Origin: an uncultured Prevotella sp.
GTDB lineage: Bacteria > Bacteroidota > Bacteroidia > Bacteroidales > Bacteroidaceae
Direction: 5' to 3'
NCBI GenBank assembly: GCA_945875635.1
Contig: CAMCLD010000006.1
Span: 1-64,000 of the forward strand
DNA: 64,000 nt
Shown: positions 20,861 through 31,769 of the stretch, piece after piece
How the letters are laid out: each line of letters opens with the position of its first letter
Numbering within the stretch: position 1 is the first letter of the stretch
Notes under the pieces: model-generated
What the model was told of the DNA's origin: nothing
The model's database searches: none
Seen by the model: only the letters and a program-made list of their open reading frames with translations
Translations under genes and position numbers: made by a program

Positions 20861-21146
20861 ATGACAAAACAATACCATAATGATTTTCAGGAACTGTTTG
20901 CTCCATTTAAAGACAGGGCGGAACTGACATCACGTCAGCTCCGCCCCTTTTCCCGACTTCAAAGACACACTTACAAGGGAGATTGGGACTTTCAATGAAA
21001 AACAGATGCAGGTATTCTATCTTCTGCGCATAGGTATGGAAAGGCAACAGATTCTGATGACAACCACTTTGTCTCGTGTAACATTATGGCGCTGGACAAA
21101 GAAATATGAGTGGGTAATGTCACATCATGATAGGTCACGAGTTTGA
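20861..21146 (+). pseudogene. Frameshifted remnant of a small HTH-containing protein
   Basis: MTKQYHNDFQELFAPFKDRAELTSRQLR... then, in another frame, FNEKQMQVFYLLRIGMERQQILMTTTLSRVTLWRWTKKYEWV ending TGA 21144-21146. Confidence 0.4.
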
Positions 21147-21209
21147 AATGATTAAAATATTAGGATTAAGAATTCAAGAAAACTTGAGTCAAAAAAGGAA
21201 ATGGAGAAT

Positions 21210-21291
21210 AAAAAAAAATTGATTGTCTCACGACAACCAATCTTTATTAACCTTAATAATCTAATACCATGAAAAACACGATGCAAAGTTA
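21210..21291 (-). ncRNA. Candidate short sRNA antisense to a susC-like leader remnant (DonS-like)
   Basis: Minus-strand TAACTTTG -7 box at 21284-21291, terminator hairpin TTGGTTGTC-GTGA-GACAATCAA (21240-21219) followed by T9; predicted RNA about 70 nt. Confidence 0.4.
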
Positions 21292-21346
21292 TGGAATTTG
21301 CACGAAAACACGACTGTTTTGTTCAATAACCCACATCGTTATAACA

Positions 21347-21979
21347 TTAATTAAATTTTACGCCATTCCATTTAAGCTTTCTTTGCACGACAATGCTCTC
21401 CAACAGCATTCTGTCTTCCTTGGAAACAAGAGGAATTGAAGGATTGACAATCAGTTCGTCAGAGTAAGGAGAAAGATGTATTGCGAGAAGCCTTGGCTGC
21501 ATATATTTCTTAAGTTCCTCAAACCTTTCAACAGTCATGGAGTCTGGTTTTTGGAAACAATCCACACCATTCGTATTCACAAAGCGTCTGCTATCGAGCG
21601 GTTCCCAGTTGGTTGTCCAGAATGACAATTCAGTATCCTCCTCTGGAGCATTGTATGTATATGCCATACACACGACCGTCTCCGCATCAGACTTTCTCAG
21701 CAGTTTAATCTCTATGCGCGACACTTTTGTAATCTTCACGCTTATGTAGTCAGCTGTCATTGTATCTATCCTTGTTTCTGTCTTCATTCTGTTCAGGAGG
21801 ACAGGCTCTGCATCTAGGTCGATGTATTCCGTTATCTCCGAGCGTAGGTTTCTCGTAAGAAGTGGACAGAGGCTATCCGGCATTTCTATCCACATTTCCC
21901 TTGCTGTTGTCTGCGCACTAATTGAGAGCGTGCACACTATGGCAGTGGCTAAAGCTACTAATCTATTAATAAAACACAT
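21347..21979 (-). CDS. DUF3256 family protein
   Basis: Signal peptide; MWIEMPDSLCPLLTRNLRSEITEYIDL. Confidence 0.75.
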   Translation of the reverse strand: MCFINRLVALATAIVCTLSISAQTTAREMWIEMPDSLCPLLTRNLRSEITEYIDLDAEPVLLNRMKTETRIDTMTADYISVKITKVSRIEIKLLRKSDAETVVCMAYTYNAPEEDTELSFWTTNWEPLDSRRFVNTNGVDCFQKPDSMTVERFEELKKYMQPRLLAIHLSPYSDELIVNPSIPLVSKEDRMLLESIVVQRKLKWNGVKFN

Positions 21980-24266
21980 CCTGAATGCTATTGAAATTTA
22001 ATGAGTCCTTGTTTTCGCAGAAATCAAAATCCTTAGGGATATCGAATTTTGCGTCAGGCGAATAGTCCAATGTTTTGTCCGCATACACCATATTCATATA
22101 ATATGCCCATATAGGGAGTGCCATCGCAGCTCCCTGTCCTATGCTCGTATGGTCGAAATGGATGTCTCTGTCTTCGCCTCCGACCCAGCAACCGTTCACA
22201 AGCTGAGGTGTGAATCCCATGAACCATCCGTCGGAGTTGTTGTTTGTTGTTCCCGTTTTTCCACAAATGTCACCCTTGATGCCATAGCCTCTCAATCGGC
22301 TACCAGTACCATGCTGCACTACAGAGCGCAACATGTCAATCATCCTGTATGAGTTGTCCTCACTTATAACCTCATTCATAAGAGGTGGAAATCTTGCAAT
22401 CACGTTACCGTGACTATCCTCAATCTTTGTGACGAAACGAGGGGCACACCTGACACCCTTGTTGGCGAATGCCGTGTATGCACTTACCATCTCCCCTACC
22501 GAGACCTCACAAGGTCCGAGACACAGCACCGGAGAAGTATTCTTCTCTATATCCGGATTGTTTAGTCCGAAGTCGTGAAGGATATTGACAAACTGGGAAG
22601 GTCCGAGTTGTGTAATAAGTGCAGCTGAAATCCAGTTGTTCGACATGGTGAGTCCCCATTTCAGGGTAACATGCTGTCCATATCTTGCCTTGCTTCCGTT
22701 TCTCGGGCACCATCCACCGTAGTTTCTCTGGACGTTTAGTTCCTTTGAGCAGGGTGTCATTCCGTTCTGCATGGCAAGGGCATAGAGGTATGGCTTGATG
22801 GTAGAACCCACCTGTCGCCTTCCCAGCATCACCATGTCGTATTTGAAATGGTCGAAGTCGATGCCTCCTACATACGCCTTTACGTCTCCCGTTGCCACCT
22901 CCATGCTCATGAAGGCAGAACGCAGATAGGACTTATAATATAATATGGAGTCGATAGGTGTCATTGTGGTGTCCTTGTCACCATTCCATGTGAAGACGCT
23001 CATCTTCACCGGTGTCCGGAAGGATTTCCTTATGTCGTCGGGTGACGCTCCTTCTTCCTTAAGCGTCCTGTACCTTACGCTCTGTCTTATGGACCTGTTC
23101 AGTATGTTCTTTATCTGCCGTGGCGAGATGGAAGAGGAGAACGGTGCAAGCTTCTTGTAATAGTTAGCCCTGTTGAACTGCGGCTGTAGATATCCTGCAA
23201 GATGTTTCCTTACTGCGAGTTCCGCATAACGCTGCATCCTTGTGTCAACGGTGGTGTAAATCTTGAGTCCGTCTGTATATACGTTGTATGTCTTGCCGTT
23301 GCTCTTGGTGTTCTTGTTACACCATCCATAGAGGGGGTCGTCAGCCCATGCTATTGAGTCGAGCGTGAACTTGCGCATGTTCCACGATGGGTAATTGTCC
23401 CTCTCCGGTTTCTCTGCCATCATGTATTGACGAAGGAATTCCTTGAAATAGTCGCCAGCACCCTCCACGACCGTTGACTTGTGGTATTCAACGTCAAGCG
23501 GCATAGCTGCATAGTGATCATATTCCGCCTGTGTCAGATAGCCCGACTTCACCATCTGTCCGAGCACAACATTCCGTCTTTCAAGACATCTCTCTGGATA
23601 TTTCAAGGGATTGAAGAGGGAGGGGTTCTTGCACAGTCCGATAAGAGTGGCTGACTCTGTCAACGATAGTCTGTGAGGCTCCTTTGCGAAATAGACGTTT
23701 GAAGCCCTTTTTATTCCGACAGCGTTATGCAGGAAGTCAAAATAATTTAGGTACATCGTTATGATGTCTTCCTTGGTGAAATATCTTTCAAGCTTGATGG
23801 CTATGACCCATTCAATGGGTTTCTGCAGCAACCTCTCAATCTTATTATGCGCCTTTTCAGAGAAAAGTTGCTTGGCAAGCTGCTGTGTTATGGTGGAACC
23901 ACCTCCTGCGCTTTCCTGTCCCATGATACCTCTTTTGAGCACAGCTCTTCCCAATGCATAGAAATCTATGCCGGAATGGCTGTAGAATCTCTCGTCTTCC
24001 GTGGCAACGAGTGCATGTACGAGATGTGGAGACAAGGAGTTGTAATCTACAGCCACCCTGTTTGCTTTGTTCTCATTCCATGTCCCTATCAGTTTCCCGT
24101 CGGCAGAATATACCTGCGAGGCATATTTGTCAATAGGATTCTGAAGCTCATCCATATCAGGCATGTATCCAACCCATCCGTTCCAGACGCATATAAAGAA
24201 CATGGTGACTGAAACCACCATTACGATTATAGTTCCCCAGACAAAATGTACGAGTGTCCTTCTCAT
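21966..24266 (-). CDS. Penicillin-binding protein 1A (transglycosylase/transpeptidase)
   Basis: ATEDERFYSHSGID, STITQQLAKQLF, GSTIKPYLY, GKTGTTNN. Confidence 0.95.
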   Translation of the reverse strand: MRRTLVHFVWGTIIVMVVSVTMFFICVWNGWVGYMPDMDELQNPIDKYASQVYSADGKLIGTWNENKANRVAVDYNSLSPHLVHALVATEDERFYSHSGIDFYALGRAVLKRGIMGQESAGGGSTITQQLAKQLFSEKAHNKIERLLQKPIEWVIAIKLERYFTKEDIITMYLNYFDFLHNAVGIKRASNVYFAKEPHRLSLTESATLIGLCKNPSLFNPLKYPERCLERRNVVLGQMVKSGYLTQAEYDHYAAMPLDVEYHKSTVVEGAGDYFKEFLRQYMMAEKPERDNYPSWNMRKFTLDSIAWADDPLYGWCNKNTKSNGKTYNVYTDGLKIYTTVDTRMQRYAELAVRKHLAGYLQPQFNRANYYKKLAPFSSSISPRQIKNILNRSIRQSVRYRTLKEEGASPDDIRKSFRTPVKMSVFTWNGDKDTTMTPIDSILYYKSYLRSAFMSMEVATGDVKAYVGGIDFDHFKYDMVMLGRRQVGSTIKPYLYALAMQNGMTPCSKELNVQRNYGGWCPRNGSKARYGQHVTLKWGLTMSNNWISAALITQLGPSQFVNILHDFGLNNPDIEKNTSPVLCLGPCEVSVGEMVSAYTAFANKGVRCAPRFVTKIEDSHGNVIARFPPLMNEVISEDNSYRMIDMLRSVVQHGTGSRLRGYGIKGDICGKTGTTNNNSDGWFMGFTPQLVNGCWVGGEDRDIHFDHTSIGQGAAMALPIWAYYMNMVYADKTLDYSPDAKFDIPKDFDFCENKDSLNFNSIQDVFY

Positions 24267-24281
24267 GATTGTTATTTTTTT

Positions 24282-24332
24282 AAGGCCCTCCCCAACCCTC
24301 CCCTATGGAAGGGAGCACCAGCTTGATGAAGA
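24282..24332 (-). promoter_or_regulatory. GC-rich leader element immediately upstream of the PBP1A gene (copy 2)
   Basis: Minus strand CTTCATCAAGCTGGTGCTCCCTTCCATAGGGGAGGGTTGGGGAGGGCCTT, 15 nt before the ATG. Confidence 0.7.
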
Positions 24333-24570
24333 TGGCTTTTCAAACCCAAAAACCATTAAACAGTCAACCCCTTAACCTATTAACCCCATAAGGTTATGAG
24401 GTAATTTAAAATTGAAAAATGATTATCTCTTAAACCATTCAACATTTCAATATCCCCTACGGGAATCTTAAGACCTTAACCAAATAGGGATGGGTCGGGG
24501 TTAGGTTTCCCCGCTCCCTTAGTGGAGGATTGGGGAGAGACATCAACTTACGAAAGTTGAATTAATAATG

Positions 24571-24599
24571 CAAAGATATATAAAAAAACTGATACCAAA
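24571..24599 (-). promoter_or_regulatory. Bacteroidetes-type promoter for PBP1A
   Basis: Minus strand TTTG (24596-24599), 17-nt spacer, TATCTTTG (24571-24578). Confidence 0.4.
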
Positions 24600-24801
24600 A
24601 GTAAAATCGGGAAAAAATAACAAAAAAGACATCGACATGGACTTGCTTACTCCATTTTAAGACCACCACGATGACTTTTCAACTCATGCTGCCCACAGAA
24701 AAATATAGTGTTAAATGATTTTTTAGACTGTTATCGTCTTTTATTTTGAAATTTATAACTAACTTCGCAGTCGAAACAGAAAAAAACATGTTCATATAAT
24801 C

Positions 24802-25746
24802 ATGGAGAAACAGGACTTTGTCAGCATTGAAGGGCTGTCGAGAGAAAAAATCTTGTACCTTATTGAAATGGCACAAGAGTTTGAGAGACATCCAAACAGA
24901 GACATTCTGAAAGGGAAAGTGGTGGCGACACTATTCTATGAGCCATCAACACGCACAAGACTGAGCTTCGAGACAGCAGCTAACAGACTTGGCGCAAGGG
25001 TGATAGGCTTCACCGATGCCAAAGTATCGAGCGTCAGCAAGGGTGAGACCCTTAAGGACACAATACTCATGGTGTCCAACTATGCGGACGTGATTGCCAT
25101 GAGACACTACATCGAAGGGGCGGCGCAATATGCAAGCGAAGTAGCCCCCATACCAATCATCAACGCAGGAGACGGCGCTCACCAACATCCGTCACAGTGC
25201 ATGCTTGACCTCTACTCCATTTACAAGACTCAGGGCACACTCGACAATCTCAACATTTACCTCGTAGGCGACCTGAAATACGGAAGGACCGTCCACTCAC
25301 TCATCATGGCTATGAGACACTTCAACCCAACGTTCCATTTCGTGGCACCGAAAGAACTTTCCATGCCTAACGAGTACAAGCTCTACTGCAAGGAAAAGGG
25401 CATCAAGTTTCAGGAACATACTGCATTCAACGAGAAAGTGATAGCCGATGCTGACATTATATATATGACAAGGGTGCAGAAAGAGAGATTCTCCGACCTA
25501 ATGGAATACGAGAGGGTCAAGAATGTGTATATCCTCAGAAGGAACATGCTGGCAAATGTCAAGGACAACATGAAAATACTACATCCGCTGCCAAGAGTAA
25601 ACGAGATAGCATACGATGTTGATGAGGACCCACATGCATACTACATCCAGCAGGCAAAGAACGGACTATATGCCCGCGAGGCTATATTCTGCCACTGTCT
25701 CGGAATAACACTCGAGGACATAAGGAACGACAAAACTATTATCTGA
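24802..25746 (+). CDS. pyrB: Aspartate carbamoyltransferase catalytic subunit
   Basis: [31 protein letters not shown]. Confidence 0.97.
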   Translation: MEKQDFVSIEGLSREKILYLIEMAQEFERHPNRDILKGKVVATLFYEPSTRTRLSFETAANRLGARVIGFTDAKVSSVSKGETLKDTILMVSNYADVIAMRHYIEGAAQYASEVAPIPIINAGDGAHQHPSQCMLDLYSIYKTQGTLDNLNIYLVGDLKYGRTVHSLIMAMRHFNPTFHFVAPKELSMPNEYKLYCKEKGIKFQEHTAFNEKVIADADIIYMTRVQKERFSDLMEYERVKNVYILRRNMLANVKDNMKILHPLPRVNEIAYDVDEDPHAYYIQQAKNGLYAREAIFCHCLGITLEDIRNDKTII

Positions 25747-25766
25747 GAAAACACAGAAAAAGAGAT

Positions 25767-26234
25767 ATGGCAAAGAAAGAACGACTGGTAGCAGCTATTG
25801 AGAACGGCACCGTAATAGACCACATACCGGCAGAGAAGACACAACATGTAGTAAACCTGCTCGGACTACAGGAGATAACGACTCCTGTCACTATCGGATA
25901 CAACTACATTTCAAGGAAACTGGGAAGGAAAGGCATCATAAAAGTGTCGGACAAATTCTTCACCGACGACGAGATTTCAAGACTCTCCGTCGTAGCTCCC
26001 AATGTAGTACTGAACATAATACATGGCTATGAGGTCGTAGAGAAAAAAACCGTGGAGACACCTGATGACATAAGGGAAATCGTAAAATGCAACAACCCTA
26101 AGTGCATCACGAACAATGAGCCTATGGCTACGCTGTTCCATGTCGATAAGGAAAAAGGACTGCTTAGATGCCACTACTGCGACAAGGAACAGGACATCAA
26201 CAAGGGCGTTATCCTAAAAAGCAGACAGGAATAA
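25767..26234 (+). CDS. pyrI: Aspartate carbamoyltransferase regulatory subunit
   Basis: GTVIDHIPA, Zn site CNNPKCITN...CHYC. Confidence 0.96.
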   Translation: MAKKERLVAAIENGTVIDHIPAEKTQHVVNLLGLQEITTPVTIGYNYISRKLGRKGIIKVSDKFFTDDEISRLSVVAPNVVLNIIHGYEVVEKKTVETPDDIREIVKCNNPKCITNNEPMATLFHVDKEKGLLRCHYCDKEQDINKGVILKSRQE

Positions 26235-26286
26235 CAAAATGAGGTTAAAAGGTTATTAGAAATTGAAGATGGAAGCCTCAACCCGA

Positions 26287-26307
26287 CCCCTCTCCAAAAG
26301 AGAGGGG
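26287..26307. repeat. GC-rich hairpin upstream of glyA
   Basis: cccctct-ccaaaag-agagggg. Confidence 0.6.
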
Positions 26308-26407
26308 AGGTAGTAACTATAAGGGGCTTTGATGATTGATGACTCAACTTTCAAAACCTTAAGACCTGAGTCCCGAAATCCTAAATAAACTTAATATATA
26401 TACAACA

Positions 26408-27688
26408 ATGAGAAAAGACACCGAGATATTCTCTCTCATCGAAAGCGAGCACCAGCGCCAGCTAAAGGGTATGGAGCTCATCGCATCAGAGAATTTTGTA
26501 AGTGACGAGGTAATGCAGGCCATGGGCTCATGCCTCACCAACAAGTATGCAGAAGGACTGCCAGGCAAGAGATACTATGGAGGTTGCCAGGTCGTTGACC
26601 AAGTGGAGAATCTGGCAAGGGAAAGAGTAAAGAAACTCTTCGGGGCTGAGTTCGCCAACGTACAGCCTCACTCCGGAGCACAGGCAAATGCTGCCGTACT
26701 GCTCACATGCCTGAAACCCGGCGACACATTCATGGGACTGAACCTCGACCATGGAGGTCACCTGTCACACGGTTCATTAGTAAACACTTCCGGAATACTC
26801 TACAAGCCTGTTGGATATAACCTAAACAAGGAAACGGGAAGAGTTGATTATGACGAGATGGAAAAACTCGCCAATGAGCATAAGCCTAAGCTCATTATCG
26901 GAGGAGGCTCAGCATACAGCCGCGAATGGGACTACAAGCGCATGAGGGAAATAGCCGACAGTGTTGGAGCATTGCTCATGATAGACATGGCTCACCCCGC
27001 AGGACTTATTGCTGCAGGACTGCTTGACAACCCAGTCAAGTATGCACACATCGTGACATCCACTACCCACAAGACACTGCGTGGTCCACGTGGAGGTATC
27101 ATACTTATGGGCAAGGACTTTGAAAACCCATGGGGACTGACAACCAAGAAAGGTGAGGTAAAAATGATGAGCATGCTTCTCAACTCAGCAGTATTTCCAG
27201 GCACACAGGGCGGACCGCTCGAACATGTCATAGCAGCTAAGGCTGTAGGTTTCGGAGAAAACCTTGAACCATCGTGGAAAGAGTATGCTACACAGGTAAA
27301 GACCAATGCGTCTGTACTTGCAAGCGAACTTGTAGCAAGAGGTTTCGACATCGTAAGCGGAGGTACCGACAACCATTCCATGCTCGTTGACCTGCGCTCT
27401 AAATATCCCGAACTAACAGGTAAGGTAGCTGAGAACGCTCTCGTGGCAGCTGACATTACGGTCAACAAGAACATGGTTCCTTTCGACTCTCGCAGCGCAT
27501 TCCAGACAAGCGGCATACGACTGGGCACAGCTGCCATGACTACACGTGGAGCTAAAGAGGACATGATGAAGCTTATCGCTGAACTCATAGAGGAAGTGCT
27601 CAACGCTCCAGAGGACGAGAAAGTAATAGCTTCCGTAAGGGAGAAGGTTAACGAAACCATGAAGGATTATCCTTTATTTGCATATTAA
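26408..27688 (+). CDS. glyA: Serine hydroxymethyltransferase
   Basis: [28 protein letters not shown]. Confidence 0.97.
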   Translation: MRKDTEIFSLIESEHQRQLKGMELIASENFVSDEVMQAMGSCLTNKYAEGLPGKRYYGGCQVVDQVENLARERVKKLFGAEFANVQPHSGAQANAAVLLTCLKPGDTFMGLNLDHGGHLSHGSLVNTSGILYKPVGYNLNKETGRVDYDEMEKLANEHKPKLIIGGGSAYSREWDYKRMREIADSVGALLMIDMAHPAGLIAAGLLDNPVKYAHIVTSTTHKTLRGPRGGIILMGKDFENPWGLTTKKGEVKMMSMLLNSAVFPGTQGGPLEHVIAAKAVGFGENLEPSWKEYATQVKTNASVLASELVARGFDIVSGGTDNHSMLVDLRSKYPELTGKVAENALVAADITVNKNMVPFDSRSAFQTSGIRLGTAAMTTRGAKEDMMKLIAELIEEVLNAPEDEKVIASVREKVNETMKDYPLFAY

Positions 27689-27847
27689 TGCATTAAGAGT
27701 ATATACATTCTTCTGTTCCATGATTGATAGCTTGCAATTCTGCAAAGTTACGTTTGGGATGGTAAGCGTCTCCACGATGGCGATTGCGTCGTCATAATTA
27801 ACCGATGATGCCCCGAAAACAAGAACATGAAGAGTGAATAAGTTAGT

Positions 27848-27884
27848 GAATGTAGAGCCGAGAGGTCTCTACATTCATTTTTTT
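27848..27884 (+). terminator. Rho-independent terminator
   Basis: gaatgtagag/ctctacattc 10-bp stem followed by T-rich tract. Confidence 0.8.
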
Positions 27885-27941
27885 TACTCCTTCCAACGGC
27901 TCAGTGGAAATTAGGTGGGGATTATTGAGAAGTGACTCATG

Positions 27942-28799
27942 CTACCTTATTGTCAGGCGGCGCAAGTCATAATAGCTTCCGTTGTAGATGTTTAAATCAA
28001 CATACCCGTCAATGCCCGGAAGTTTTCCCGCATCAGTATGTTGCCAGAACTTCCATTCGCCTTTGTACTCCATCTTGTCAACATAATAATGCGCTATCCA
28101 GTAAGGATAGCTGTCGAAACGACTGTCAGACAGGTAGTTTTCCTTGAACTTATAATATGTGTATATTATGGGCTTTACATGATACTTGTCTTCCACAATA
28201 TGTAGCCATGTAAGTATCTCTGTCTGGAAATCCTCTATGGACATGTCAGCAGGTTTGTGCTCCACGTCAAGCACAGGCGGCAAGTCGCCTTCCTCAAGTT
28301 TCACTTTGTCAAGAAAGAAATAAGCTTGTTCCCTCGCCTTCGACTTGTTGCTCCAGAAATGATACGCCCCACGTATGAAGCCGTTTTCTCTTGCCTGATA
28401 GAAATTCTCAGTAAAATTCTCGTCAAGATGTCCCGACCCTTCAGTAGATTTAATTATCACGAACCTGACCGGACATTTCTTAATCATTGCATTGCGCAAT
28501 GCATCCCAGTCAATTTTCCCCTGATAGTGACTGACATCTATTCCATGTATCTCATATCCGTCGGGATAATTAGGGTCACCATAAAGGGCACGCCACCTGA
28601 AGCCTGTTGGACTTACAAAGAAACTGTTGAACACCCATATATATATAATGACAAGCGATAAGGCTCCCAGACACCATTTCCATGATGGCATGCGGCGGAA
28701 TAATCCCGTTACAGGGAAAAAGGCACTGTTTCCCTGTGCATGATGATTTCTTCCTCCGTTATGTCGTCGGTAATAATTCCTTCTGCCTTTTCTTGTCAT
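27942..28799 (-). CDS. GH25 lysozyme (membrane-anchored)
   Basis: GIDVSHYQGKIDWD, KSTEG, PPVLDVEH. Confidence 0.9.
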   Translation of the reverse strand: MTRKGRRNYYRRHNGGRNHHAQGNSAFFPVTGLFRRMPSWKWCLGALSLVIIYIWVFNSFFVSPTGFRWRALYGDPNYPDGYEIHGIDVSHYQGKIDWDALRNAMIKKCPVRFVIIKSTEGSGHLDENFTENFYQARENGFIRGAYHFWSNKSKAREQAYFFLDKVKLEEGDLPPVLDVEHKPADMSIEDFQTEILTWLHIVEDKYHVKPIIYTYYKFKENYLSDSRFDSYPYWIAHYYVDKMEYKGEWKFWQHTDAGKLPGIDGYVDLNIYNGSYYDLRRLTIR

Positions 28800-28867
28800 A
28801 GTTTGGATTAAAAATAGAATTGGGGACTGTTACATCCCCAATTCCACTATGGTTATATTCTGGAGCT

Positions 28868-29026
28868 AAAGTTTCGGAAGTTCCCAACATAAGGAGTTAA
28901 AGGGAGTTAGAAGGAGTTATCGCTCCCTGCGGTCGCTCAGGAAGTTAAAAGACAACAGTCTTAGGTTTTTGTCTTTTATCTCCTTTTATCTTCATTTGCC
29001 TTCCTTTATCTACTTCCGAAAGTTGA
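28868..29026. repeat. Composite intergenic imperfect inverted repeat
   Basis: TTTCGGAAGTT...ACTTCCGAAAGTT outer arms; AAAAGACAA/TTGTCTTTT inner stem; iterated AAGGAGTTA on left and TTTATCTCC on right. Confidence 0.55.
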
Positions 29027-29036
29027 GTCAGGTGTA

Positions 29037-30671
29037 TTATTCCTGTTCAAGCTTCAATGTCTTGGTAGGCTGGTCGCAAACCTCCGTTGGTCCCCAATAC
29101 TGGATAGGACCTGGATAGACATACGATGTCTCCTTTGCCCACTTGTCCCTTACAGCTGCGAAAGCCTTGAAAGGATTTCCGTCCAGCTCAACGAGAGCCT
29201 TGCGTATAACAGGCTTCATCTCACCATTTCTGCGCTCCATGTTCATCATCATGGTGATAGGCACACCTCCTGCAACCCACTCGTCAGCAGGTGCGGTTGT
29301 ATTCTTGACTATTGCCATGTAGCCAGTCTTGCCATTTGCTATTAGCTGTGCCGCACTTGTGCCAAGGGCATAGCAGTAGTCGGCATCGAAGTTTGAAGGA
29401 GCTGCACAGCGTCCCTCATATCCAAAGAAGTGATGCTGGGCCGCGAACTTACCAACATACTTGCCAGCCTTCTTCCATTTGTCAAGCTTTGCAGCCACCA
29501 TGTTGCTGAGAAGCTTTTCTGTCTCTATGAGAGATACCTGCACATTTCCATGTGGGTCGCGGTCAAGTGCCAACTGGCGTGCAACGCTTGTAGGAAGGCT
29601 GTTGAAGACAGCGAGGTTGTCGTCGGATATATGCTGCTTTACGAAGTCAATCTGCTCGCTGCGTCCAAGATTCTGCGCCTCTGGCATAGCAAGCACATCA
29701 TTGAGCTCGGCAATAAGTTTCTTTATTGCCGGGATGAACTCTATAAGTCCTTCAGGTATGATGACTGTTCCGAAATTGTTACCATCGGCAGCACGTTCAG
29801 CCACTGCCTTTGCAATATACTCCACTACATCGTCAAGGGAAAGGTTCTTTGCCTCAACCTCTTCACTAATGAGGCAGATGTTAGGCTGGCACTGAAGGGC
29901 ACATTCAAGGGCGATGTGAGAAGCAGAGCGTCCCATCACTTTTATGAAATGCCAGTATTTGCGTGCGGAGTTACAGTCACGCTCTATGTTTCCGATAAGT
30001 TCCGAGTAAGTCTTGCATGCTGTATCGAAACCGAAGGATGTCTCTATCTGGTCATTCTTCAGGTCGCCGTCAATTGTCTTGGGGCAACCAATAACCTGTA
30101 CTCCATAGTTCTTGGCAGCGTAATACTCTGCAAGGACACAGGCGTTGGTATTAGAATCGTCACCACCGATAATGACAACAGCCTTTATGTCAAGTTCACG
30201 GATAATCTCAAGTCCTTTTTCAAACTGCTCAACCTTTTCAAGTTTAGTACGTCCGGAACCAATCATGTCAAATCCACCGGTGTTGCGGTATTCGTCAATA
30301 ATCTCAGAAGTCAGTTCCATATAGTCATGGTCAACAAGACCACCAGGACCAAGAATGAAACCAAAAAGTCTGTTTTCCGGATTCAGTTTCTTTACAGCAT
30401 CGAAAAGTCCTGTTATTACATTGTGTCCACCGGGAGCCTGACCACCGCTGAGTATCACGCCTACATTCATCCTGGCAGTATTTGCTCCTTCACCTGGAAC
30501 AAACTCAACAAGAGGCATACCGTAAGTGTTTGGAAACAGCTTCTTTATCTCTTCCTGATTGTCAACACTCTGAGTCGGCTCACCTTCCTTTACCTTTACT
30601 GAGCCCTGAAGACCTTTAGGCAGTTTAGGCTGATAAGAGGCTCTTGCTATCTGCAACGCACTTTTTCCCAT
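29037..30671 (-). CDS. Diphosphate--fructose-6-phosphate 1-phosphotransferase
   Basis: [42 protein letters not shown]. Confidence 0.95.
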   Translation of the reverse strand: MGKSALQIARASYQPKLPKGLQGSVKVKEGEPTQSVDNQEEIKKLFPNTYGMPLVEFVPGEGANTARMNVGVILSGGQAPGGHNVITGLFDAVKKLNPENRLFGFILGPGGLVDHDYMELTSEIIDEYRNTGGFDMIGSGRTKLEKVEQFEKGLEIIRELDIKAVVIIGGDDSNTNACVLAEYYAAKNYGVQVIGCPKTIDGDLKNDQIETSFGFDTACKTYSELIGNIERDCNSARKYWHFIKVMGRSASHIALECALQCQPNICLISEEVEAKNLSLDDVVEYIAKAVAERAADGNNFGTVIIPEGLIEFIPAIKKLIAELNDVLAMPEAQNLGRSEQIDFVKQHISDDNLAVFNSLPTSVARQLALDRDPHGNVQVSLIETEKLLSNMVAAKLDKWKKAGKYVGKFAAQHHFFGYEGRCAAPSNFDADYCYALGTSAAQLIANGKTGYMAIVKNTTAPADEWVAGGVPITMMMNMERRNGEMKPVIRKALVELDGNPFKAFAAVRDKWAKETSYVYPGPIQYWGPTEVCDQPTKTLKLEQE

Positions 30672-30939
30672 AATCTTTACCTGATTTTACTTGATTAAAT
30701 AATATATTAAATAATGAATATTCTGAGACAATGCAAAATTACATTATTTCCATGACAATTGGAAAGAAATGCAATAAAAAAAGGGAGTTGCAATATTTTT
30801 TTTGCTTTTTATTCTTGCATTTGATATTTTTTATTTATCTTTGGACGATATTTCACTTTTTATCGACATGGTTTATGCCGGCAACGATGGCATAGGTGAT
30901 GACACTTTATGTAGAACGACTTTAATTTGACACAATATT

Positions 30940-31212
30940 ATGGCAAACAGAAAAGATTTAAAGAAAATTATAAACAATATCTGTCAGGAATTGTTTGCAG
31001 AGAGTATTGCCATTTCACTTTATGGCGAAAAGAACACGGTTGTTGACACAGAGGCTTTACTAAGTTCCATAATGGACATCAACAGGAATTATGTGAACCG
31101 TATATCACATCCTGAACCGGGGATGCCTGCAAAAGTTTATTTCAAAGATTTGATAGATAATTTCAACAAGGACACATGTGAAATTATCGACCAATTGTTC
31201 AGTATCGGATGA
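30940..31212 (+). CDS. Hypothetical small protein
   Basis: 90-aa ORF sharing ATGA with the next gene. Confidence 0.7.
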   Translation: MANRKDLKKIINNICQELFAESIAISLYGEKNTVVDTEALLSSIMDINRNYVNRISHPEPGMPAKVYFKDLIDNFNKDTCEIIDQLFSIG

Positions 31213-31769
31213 GGAACTCTTTTTGCAACTGGTTATTATATAAAAAGCTTGGCTGGACGAAGGAAGTCACAGAAGTATTGCCTGAGAAATTCATAATATG
31301 TCTGGCACCGCATACAAGCAACTGGGATTTCATAATAGGTCAGCTATATGCCAGGGCTGAGGGAATAAAGAGTAATTTCCTTATGAAAAAGGAATGGTTC
31401 TTCTGGCCTCTTGGGACTTTTTTCAAAAGAATAGGCGGAATACCTGTATGCAGGTCGAAGCACCAGAGGATGACAGACTCACTCGCCGAACAGGCACTAC
31501 AGATGAAAAGGTTCGGGCTTTGTATTTCACCAGAGGGAACTCGTTCTGCCAACCCGGAATGGAAAAGGGGATTTTATTTCATTGCCCTCAAAGCACAGAT
31601 TCCAATCTTCCTGTATGGCATAGACTATGAGAAGAAAAAGATTGTGTGCACTAAAAGTTTCGTCCCTTCAGGAGACGTTGAAAAGGAAATGAGGGAGATA
31701 AAGCTTTATTACAAGGATTTCAAGGGTAGGAAACCAGAACTATTTACTATAGGAGACATTTCAGAATGA
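31209..31769 (+). CDS. 1-acyl-sn-glycerol-3-phosphate acyltransferase family protein
   Basis: APHTSNWDFIIG (HX4D), SPEGTRS. Confidence 0.88.
   Translation: MRNSFCNWLLYKKLGWTKEVTEVLPEKFIICLAPHTSNWDFIIGQLYARAEGIKSNFLMKKEWFFWPLGTFFKRIGGIPVCRSKHQRMTDSLAEQALQMKRFGLCISPEGTRSANPEWKRGFYFIALKAQIPIFLYGIDYEKKKIVCTKSFVPSGDVEKEMREIKLYYKDFKGRKPELFTIGDISE

Noticed and set aside
20916-20950. gggcggaactgac/gtcagctccgccc + CTTTT as the peptidase terminator
   Set aside because: 340 nt beyond the gene and inside the remnant ORF; kept only as part of that finding.
26992-27660. 222-aa minus-strand ORF
   Set aside because: Antisense shadow of glyA, Ser/Ala-rich.
29430-30602. 390-aa plus-strand ORF
   Set aside because: Antisense to the phosphofructokinase gene; composition artefact, no domain sense.
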